64,000 nt of DNA from Mesaphorura yosii. Lineage: Eukaryota; Arthropoda; Collembola; Poduromorpha; Tullbergiidae. The position numbers and the translations under genes were made by a program. Within the stretch, counting starts at the first letter, position 1. Every line of letters starts with the position of its first letter. Location: NCBI GenBank assembly GCA_009869945.1, contig WIXG01000252.1:52580-116579 (forward strand), given 5' to 3'. The notes below the pieces were generated by a model. It was not told the origin of the DNA. It was given only the letters and a program-made list of their open reading frames with translations, and made no database searches. Below are positions 63,944 through 64,000 of this stretch, piece after piece.

Positions 63944-64000
63944 GTAAGGATTCTGAATGAATGAATTGCAACGAAGCTCAATCTGTCTAATGCAATTACG

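Overview
The window looks like one piece of an invertebrate animal chromosome, most likely from an arthropod. The introns are spliceosomal (GT..AG), most of those in the compact genes being 65-130 bp long, and poly(A) signals are of animal type. The gene set is metazoan: a SoxB1 transcription factor, MPDU1, cyclin C, GPATCH3, an ADA2/ADGF adenosine deaminase and an LDL-receptor-family gene. The Sox protein has the C-terminal block [12 protein letters not shown], which I associate from memory with arthropod SoxNeuro proteins. A non-insect hexapod or other arthropod with a moderately compact genome would fit; I cannot name the species.

Layout. From 1 to about 25.8 kb I recognise no coding sequence; I read it as the upstream regulatory domain of the Sox gene. 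From 26.06 to 33.05 kb lies the Sox gene (three coding exons, 517 residues in the base model), with an intron inside the HMG-box codons and a plausible extra 60-nt cassette exon in intron 2. Its 3'UTR runs to about 34.4 kb and is followed by about 11 kb with no recognised gene. From 45.4 kb the character changes to packed housekeeping genes. MPDU1 lies on the minus strand (five exons, 45,486-54,830, with one anomalous 6.6-kb intron). It is divergent from CycC (plus, six exons). CycC is convergent with GPATCH3 (minus, three exons), and the two 3' ends probably overlap. A small unrecognised two-exon candidate (minus, 59,056-59,315) follows, then the secreted deaminase ADGF (minus, two exons, 59,451-61,192). 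Next is a candidate 51-residue secreted-peptide ORF (minus, 61,425-61,580). At the right edge are the first four exons of an LDL-receptor-family gene (plus, from 62,957), which continues beyond the window.

How the parts relate. The Sox gene sits alone in a large non-coding territory, as is usual for developmental regulators. The right half holds unrelated housekeeping and secreted or receptor genes: MPDU1 in dolichol-sugar use in the ER, cyclin C in the Mediator kinase module, GPATCH3 in the nucleus, ADGF outside the cell. Nothing suggests an operon or a mobile island. All exon borders come from reading splice sites and reading-frame phase by eye, together with recalled family sequences. No alignment or expression data were available.
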